From contig NZ_LOBC01000019.1 in NCBI RefSeq assembly GCF_001583695.1, forward strand, positions 24,272 through 88,271: a stretch of DNA of 64,000 nt, in the 5' to 3' direction. Shown here piece by piece: positions 57,507 to 64,000 of this stretch. Both the position numbers and the translations under genes were made by a program. Every line of letters starts with the position of its first letter. The stretch's first letter is position 1. The notes beneath the pieces were generated by a model that saw only the letters and a list, made by a program, of their open reading frames with translations, ran no database searches and was not told the DNA's origin. Source of the stretch: Bacillus wiedmannii (GTDB taxonomy: Bacteria > Bacillota > Bacilli > Bacillales > Bacillaceae_G).

Positions 57507-57821
57507 TTAGAAGTGTTTAGAAACTAATTCTACTAACGCTTCTTTCGGTTTGTAACCTAACGCTTGATCAACTACTTTACCGTCTTTTAATACGAAAAGA
57601 GCTGGAATGCTCATTACTTCGAATTGACGAGCAGTTTCTTGGTTTTCATCCACGTCTACTTTTACTACTTTTACTTTTCCGCCTAATTCTGCATCAATTT
57701 CCTCTAATACAGGAGCGATCATTTTACAAGGTCCACACCAAGGTGCCCAGAAATCTAATAATACAACACCTTCGCTAGTTTCAGCTGCGAAGCTTTGGTC
57801 ATTTGCATTTACAATTGCCAT
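57507..57821 (-). CDS. trxA: Thioredoxin
   Basis: 104 residues with the WCGPC active site (FWAPWCGPCKMIAPVL) and the cis-proline loop MSIPALFVLKDG. General cytoplasmic dithiol reductant; the main thioredoxin of Bacillus. Lies between etfA and uvrC, as in B. subtilis. GGAGG stands before the ATG. Confidence 0.99.
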   Translation of the reverse strand: MAIVNANDQSFAAETSEGVVLLDFWAPWCGPCKMIAPVLEEIDAELGGKVKVVKVDVDENQETARQFEVMSIPALFVLKDGKVVDQALGYKPKEALVELVSKHF

Positions 57822-57882
57822 TTTATTTCCTCCTTCAAGTATATTCTACCAAGAGTATATCATTAACTTATATACGTGGCGA

Positions 57883-57911
57883 ATAATATGTATCGTTATG
57901 TATTGTAACAA
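57883..57911 (-). promoter_or_regulatory. Probable trxA promoter
   Basis: TTGTTA (57906-57911), 17-bp spacer, TATTAT (57883-57888) on the minus strand. Confidence 0.5.
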
Positions 57912-57955
57912 AAAAGTGTTCCTTTATACTATATAAAAATACGGATTAAATACTA

Positions 57956-57988
57956 AAAAGATGAGAGACAGGGGATCTCTCACCTTTT
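57956..57988 (-). terminator. Terminator after etfA
   Basis: AAAAGaTGAGAGA / TCTCTCAcCTTTT arms with a 7-base loop, then TTTAGTATTT on the minus strand. Confidence 0.75.
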
Positions 57989-58031
57989 CTATATATAGGG
58001 GTACTTCACTTGGAACTCAAGGGTACTCAAA

Positions 58032-59009
58032 TCATGAATGTACTTTTAACTTTTTAAACTCTTCTGTTAAAAGAGGTAAGACTTCAAATAGATCGCCAAC
58101 AATACCATAGTCAGCTACTTTGAAGATACTTGCTTCTGGGTCTTTATTAATCGCAACGATTATTTTTGAGTTAGACATACCAGCTAAATGCTGAATCGCA
58201 CCAGAAATACCGCATGCAATGTATAAGTCTGGCGTAACAACTTTACCAGTTTGACCAATTTGTAATGAGTAATCGCAATACTCAGCGTCACAAGCACCAC
58301 GAGATGCTCCAACAGCGCCGCCTAATACGTCAGCTAACTCTTTTAATGGCTTGAATCCTTCTTCACTCTTCACACCGCGTCCACCAGCGATAATAACTTT
58401 CGCTTCAGAAAGGTCAACACCTTCTGCCGTCTTACGGACGACATCTTGAATAATTGTACGTAAATCTTTCACATCTACTGTAATAGAAGACACGTCACCA
58501 CTGCGAGACTCATCTTTTTCAAGCGTCGCAATGTTATTTGGACGCACTGTCGCAAATAAGATACCGTCTGTTACAATCTTCTTCTCAAACGCTTTACCAG
58601 AGTAAATTGGACGAGTAAAGATAACATTTCCACCTTCAACATCTAAAGCAGTTACGTCAGAAACTAGACCAGCTTCAAGCTTCGCTGCTAATTTTGGTGA
58701 TAAATCTTTACCCAATGCTGTATGTCCAAATACAATACCTTCTGGCTTTTCTTCAGCATATACAGCTGAAAATGCTTGTGCATAACCATCAGATGTATAT
58801 GATTTTAATTTATCATTTTCAACTGTCACAACGCGATCTGCACCGTAATGAATCAATTCATTTGCAAAAGAGGCAACGCTGTCTCCAACTAGAAGACCTA
58901 CTACTTCACCGCCTTCTGCAATTGTTTTTGCTGCTGCTACCGCTTCAAACGAAACGTTACGTAGCGATCCATCACGAACCTCACCCATTACTAATACTTT
59001 ACGAGCCAT
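58032..59009 (-). CDS. etfA: Electron transfer flavoprotein alpha subunit
   Basis: 325 residues. N-terminal part RKVLVMGEVRDGSLRNVSFE; C-terminal FAD-binding domain IAGGRGVKSEEGFKPLKELA and GQTGKVVTPDLYIACGISGA IQH, the ETF-alpha signature. Carries electrons from acyl-CoA dehydrogenases. ATG 59009 behind AGGAGGG is chosen; the ATG at 59027 lies upstream of that ribosome site. Operon with etfB and fadB. Confidence 0.98.
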   Translation of the reverse strand: MARKVLVMGEVRDGSLRNVSFEAVAAAKTIAEGGEVVGLLVGDSVASFANELIHYGADRVVTVENDKLKSYTSDGYAQAFSAVYAEEKPEGIVFGHTALGKDLSPKLAAKLEAGLVSDVTALDVEGGNVIFTRPIYSGKAFEKKIVTDGILFATVRPNNIATLEKDESRSGDVSSITVDVKDLRTIIQDVVRKTAEGVDLSEAKVIIAGGRGVKSEEGFKPLKELADVLGGAVGASRGACDAEYCDYSLQIGQTGKVVTPDLYIACGISGAIQHLAGMSNSKIIVAINKDPEASIFKVADYGIVGDLFEVLPLLTEEFKKLKVHS

Positions 59010-59045
59010 AGATTTTCCCTCCTGCATATATAATTTCGTATTTTA

Positions 59046-59819
59046 TTAGATTACTTTCGCTTCTGTATGGAGCAACGATACAAGTTCTTTTACTTGATCT
59101 TGCAGCTCGCCTTGTAACACTTTTCCTGCATCTTTCTTAGGAGGCAAATAGATTTCAATTGTTTTTGTCTTTGCTTCCACATCATCTTCTTCTAAATCTA
59201 AATCATCTAATTCTACTTCTTCTAGTGGCTTTTTCTTCGCTTTCATAATACCTGGAAGCGATGGATAACGAGGTTCATTTAAACCTTGTTGTGCTGTTAC
59301 TAAAACTGGTAATGAAGTTTCAATCACTTCCGTATCACCTTCAACATCACGCTCAATCTTCACGTTTGTACCGTCAATTTCAAGTTTTGTAATTGTCGTT
59401 ACGTACGGAATATTTAACGCTTCTGCTACGCGTGGACCAACTTGTCCAGATGCACCATCAATTGCAACGTTCCCGCCTAAAATTAAATCTACATCTTTAT
59501 CTTTTAAATATTCAGCAAGTACTTTTGCTGTCGTGAACTGGTCACCATTTTCCACATCATCTTCAATATTAATTAATACAGCTTTATCGCAGCCCATCGC
59601 TAATGCCGTACGAAGTTCTTTCTCACTATCTTCGCCACCGACTGTTACAACAGTAACTTCGCCACCTTGTGCGTCTCTTACTTGAATTGCTTCTTCAATC
59701 GCATATTCGTCGTAAGGGTTGATGATGAATTCCGCTTCGCCATCGTAAATTGCACCGTTTTTAATTACGATTTTTTCTTCTGTATCAAATGTTCGTTTCA
59801 TGAGTACGTAGATGTTCAT
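59046..59819 (-). CDS. etfB: Electron transfer flavoprotein beta subunit
   Basis: 257 residues: MNIYVLMKRTFDTEEKIV start, nucleotide-binding NPYDEYAIEEAIQVRDAQGG, and VLGGNVAIDGASGQVGPRVA EAL, with VTAQQGLNEPRYPSLPGIMK AKKKP, the ETF-beta signature loop contacting dehydrogenases. Cytoplasmic heterodimer with EtfA. Confidence 0.98.
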   Translation of the reverse strand: MNIYVLMKRTFDTEEKIVIKNGAIYDGEAEFIINPYDEYAIEEAIQVRDAQGGEVTVVTVGGEDSEKELRTALAMGCDKAVLINIEDDVENGDQFTTAKVLAEYLKDKDVDLILGGNVAIDGASGQVGPRVAEALNIPYVTTITKLEIDGTNVKIERDVEGDTEVIETSLPVLVTAQQGLNEPRYPSLPGIMKAKKKPLEEVELDDLDLEEDDVEAKTKTIEIYLPPKKDAGKVLQGELQDQVKELVSLLHTEAKVI

Positions 59820-59897
59820 TCCATTTACCCCCTTGTTTTTCAGAAAGATTCTATCAATTTTAATTTTCTGTTAATTTATATTAAAAAAATAATTGAA

Positions 59898-61273
<1,376 letters not shown>

Positions 61274-61299
61274 TTTACTGTCCCCTTCAAGAAGATGAC

Positions 61300-61317
61300 T
61301 GAATGAATAGTCATTCA
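61300..61317. promoter_or_regulatory. FadR operator before fadR
   Basis: TGAATGAATAGTCATTCA fits the FadR box TGAATGAnTAnTCATTCA at every defined position. It lies just after the -10 of the fadR promoter, over the expected transcription start. Confidence 0.92.
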
Positions 61318-61324
61318 TATTCTT

Positions 61325-61353
61325 ATAATACTGACTATTTAGAAAAGTGTCAA
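61325..61353 (-). promoter_or_regulatory. Promoter of fadR-fadB-etfBA
   Basis: TTGACA (61348-61353), 17-bp spacer, TATTAT (61325-61330) on the minus strand, directly upstream of the FadR box. Confidence 0.88.
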
Positions 61354-61368
61354 TCCTATTTTTTCAAA

Positions 61369-61391
61369 AAGAAAGGGCCTTAGCCCGTTTG
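61369..61391 (-). terminator. Short terminator overlapping the lcfA stop
   Basis: GGGC-TAAG-GCCC hairpin followed by TTTCTTTTT on the minus strand; the TAA stop of lcfA is in the loop. Likely partial, allowing some read-through to fadR. Confidence 0.55.
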
Positions 61392-63065
61392 CTCATCCTC
61401 ATTTTTTCTTTTCTCTTCATCTATTAGGACACGGCGTAAAATTTTTCCGACTGTCGTTTTCGGCAGTTCATCTCTAAACTCATATACTTTCGGCACTTTA
61501 TAAGCCGCTAAATATTTACGCGCAAACTGGTTTAATTCTTCCTCAGAACACTCCGCACCTTCTTTTAACACAACAAATGCTTTAACTGTCTCTCCCCGGT
61601 ACGGATCGGGAACTCCAATCGTCACTACTTCTTGCACTTTTTCATGCTCATATAATACTTCTTCTACTTCGCGAGGATACACATTAAATCCACTCGCAAC
61701 AATCATATCTTTCTTACGGTCTTTCACATAGAAAAATCCATCTTCATCCATGTAACCAACATCCCCTGTATGAAGCCATCCGTCTTGTAATACAGCTGCT
61801 GTTTCTTCTGGCTTATTCCAATACCCTTTCATAATTTGAGGACCCTTTACAACAATTTCACCAATTTCACCCGGAGGTAAAGCCTCTCCAGTTTCAAGTG
61901 ACATAATGTTTGCCTCTGTATCTGGCCACGGCACACCAATACTTCCTGGCACGCGTTTTTCCCACAAAAAATTCCCATGTGTAACTGGCGACGACTCCGT
62001 TAATCCATAACCTTCTACCAATTTCCCACCTGTAACTCTCTCAAACTCTTCCTGTACTTCTACAGGAAGCGGGGCAGATCCACTAATACAAGCTTGAATA
62101 GAAGAAATATCATATTCTTTTAAGAGGGGACTATTTAATAGAGCAATATAAATGGTCGGTGCCCCTGGAAATAGTGTGACTTTATGTTTTTTTATCGCTT
62201 CAAAAACCATTTTCATATCAAACTTCGGAATCAGCACCATTTTATATCCTTGCATAATACTTAAATTCATTACAGCTGTCATCCCATACACATGAAAGAA
62301 CGGAAGGACACCAAGAATTACTTCTTCCCCTTCTTTACAATTATATAGCCAATGAGCTCCCATTAAAGTGTTCGAAACAAGGTTTTTATGCGTCAACATA
62401 ACGCCTTTCGGAAATCCAGTTGTTCCTCCAGTGTACTGTAAAAGAGCTAGATCATTTTCAGGATCACAAGGCACTTCAACATTAACATTATTTTCTCGTT
62501 CTACTGATTTCCATAGATGAATCGTTTCGCTTTCCGACACATTCACAACAAGATTTGCCTGCTTTTTTTGTACAAATGGATAAAGTAAATTTTTAGGGAA
62601 GGGTAAAAAGTCCGCAATCCGAGTTACGATAATATGTTCAATTTTTGTAGCAGATTGAACATTCGTTACTCTTGGAAACACTAAATCGAGACAAAGAATT
62701 ACTTTTGCTCCCGAGTCATGAAGCTGGTATTCTAATTCTCTTTCTGTATATAGTGGATTTGTTTGTACTACGATACCTCCCGCAAGTAATGTACCATAAT
62801 AACCAATTACAGATTGCGGACAGTTCGGCAACATAATAGCAACTCGATCACCCTTTTCCACACCGAGTTTTTGAAGATAATTTGCAAACCTCTTCACCTT
62901 ATCGTGGAAGTCTGAAAATGTAATATCCTTCCCTAAAAAGTGAAGCGCTTTCTTTTCTGGATAACGGGAAGCCACCTGTTCCACATATCCATGAAGCGGC
63001 TGAATATCATAAGAAATCGTACTTGGAATTTCTTCTGGATAACTTTTCAACCATGGTTTTTCCAC
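61380..63065 (-). CDS. lcfA: Long-chain fatty acid-CoA ligase
   Basis: 561-residue AMP-forming acyl-CoA synthetase. P-loop LLQYTGGTTGFPKGVMLTHK, A5 motif LVEGYGLTESSPVTHG, A7 GWLHTGDVGYMDEDGFFYVK and A8 DRKKDMIVASGFNVYPREVE, plus the C-terminal lysine in PKTTVGKILRR. Activates fatty acids for beta-oxidation. The start is uncertain: GTG 63065 is seven bases after AGGGGG, while ATG 63071 almost touches it. Head of the lcfA-fadR-fadB-etfB-etfA set. Confidence 0.97.
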   Translation of the reverse strand: MEKPWLKSYPEEIPSTISYDIQPLHGYVEQVASRYPEKKALHFLGKDITFSDFHDKVKRFANYLQKLGVEKGDRVAIMLPNCPQSVIGYYGTLLAGGIVVQTNPLYTERELEYQLHDSGAKVILCLDLVFPRVTNVQSATKIEHIIVTRIADFLPFPKNLLYPFVQKKQANLVVNVSESETIHLWKSVERENNVNVEVPCDPENDLALLQYTGGTTGFPKGVMLTHKNLVSNTLMGAHWLYNCKEGEEVILGVLPFFHVYGMTAVMNLSIMQGYKMVLIPKFDMKMVFEAIKKHKVTLFPGAPTIYIALLNSPLLKEYDISSIQACISGSAPLPVEVQEEFERVTGGKLVEGYGLTESSPVTHGNFLWEKRVPGSIGVPWPDTEANIMSLETGEALPPGEIGEIVVKGPQIMKGYWNKPEETAAVLQDGWLHTGDVGYMDEDGFFYVKDRKKDMIVASGFNVYPREVEEVLYEHEKVQEVVTIGVPDPYRGETVKAFVVLKEGAECSEEELNQFARKYLAAYKVPKVYEFRDELPKTTVGKILRRVLIDEEKRKNEDEQTG

Positions 63066-63093
63066 CTTCATTCCCCCTTCAAATACATAAAAA

Positions 63094-63111
63094 TAAATGA
63101 ATGTTCATTCA
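63094..63111. promoter_or_regulatory. FadR operator before lcfA
   Basis: TAAATGAATGTTCATTCA matches the FadR box TGAATGAnTAnTCATTCA with two mismatches. It lies about 8-25 bases after the expected start of the lcfA transcript. Confidence 0.78.
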
Positions 63112-63125
63112 TGATGGTTGGTTTC

Positions 63126-63154
63126 ATTATATTATAGTCGCCATAACGTTACAA
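63126..63154 (-). promoter_or_regulatory. Promoter of lcfA
   Basis: TTGTAA (63149-63154), 17-bp spacer, TATAAT (63126-63131) on the minus strand. Confidence 0.75.
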
Positions 63155-63216
63155 TCATAATATTCTGACTTTTGTATAACTATGCTTCACTCCATTAACT
63201 TCTTATTATATGTATA

Positions 63217-63250
63217 AACTCTCCTAATCTTAAAAGAATAAGAGAGTTAT
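63217..63250 (-). terminator. Terminator after the exosporium gene
   Basis: AACTCTC / GAGAGTT arms with partly paired inner sequence; TTTATAC follows on the minus strand. Confidence 0.65.
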
Positions 63251-63253
63251 TAT

Positions 63254-64000
<747 letters not shown>

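Overview
The window comes from a low-GC, endospore-forming Firmicute, almost certainly a member of the Bacillus cereus group. Evidence: many sporulation genes (spoIIB, ysxE, spoVID, lonB, gerM, gerE), a collagen-like BclA-type exosporium gene at the right edge, gene order matching the Bacillus subtilis mreB-to-lcfA region, and four copies of what looks like the B. cereus-group repeat bcr1. Nearly all genes lie on the minus strand.

Layout on + coordinates. 1-5 kb: mreB (cut by the window), radC, maf, spoIIB, folC. 5-9 kb: valS behind a T-box leader, then ysxE. 9-16.5 kb: spoVID and the heme operon hemA-hemX-hemC-hemD-hemB-hemL, with a perfect PerR-type box upstream of hemA. 16.9-17.8 kb: plus-strand ohrR-ohr peroxide pair with its own operator. 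17.8-27 kb: ysxC, lonA, lonB, clpX, tig, ysoA (GTP-binding assembly factor, proteases, chaperones), then small membrane proteins. 27.8-29.3 kb: a PH-domain protein, then tRNA-Gly and tRNA-Arg; the 3' end of tRNA-Arg and its terminator are duplicated about 0.65 kb away around decayed gene fragments, the footprint of an old integration. 29.4-33.4 kb: ysnB, rdgB, rph, gerM, racE.

33.5-51 kb is accessory relative to the B. subtilis order. It holds a drug-type MFS exporter bracketed by two bcr1-like repeats, two DJ-1/PfpI-family proteins around a TetR regulator, gerE, an NCS2 permease with a cytosine-deaminase-like amidohydrolase, a PspC-domain protein, an XRE-cupin regulator divergent from an EmrE-type exporter, an aquaporin, an Rrf2 regulator, a NatAB-like ABC exporter, an e(P4) acid phosphatase, motA-motB and a VanY-type carboxypeptidase.

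51-63 kb returns to conserved core: ysmA, sdhCAB, yslB, uvrC, trxA, and the fatty-acid oxidation set lcfA-fadR-fadB-etfB-etfA with two FadR-type operators. The window ends inside a collagen-like exosporium glycoprotein gene.

Most of the window is ordinary Bacillus chromosome. I found no clear undescribed multi-gene system. The most interesting signals are the tRNA-Arg integration scar, bcr1-like insertions whose target duplication supplies the stop codon of two genes, a double palindrome over the promoter of the ABC exporter, and the DJ-1/TetR/MFS cluster with its inverted repeat.
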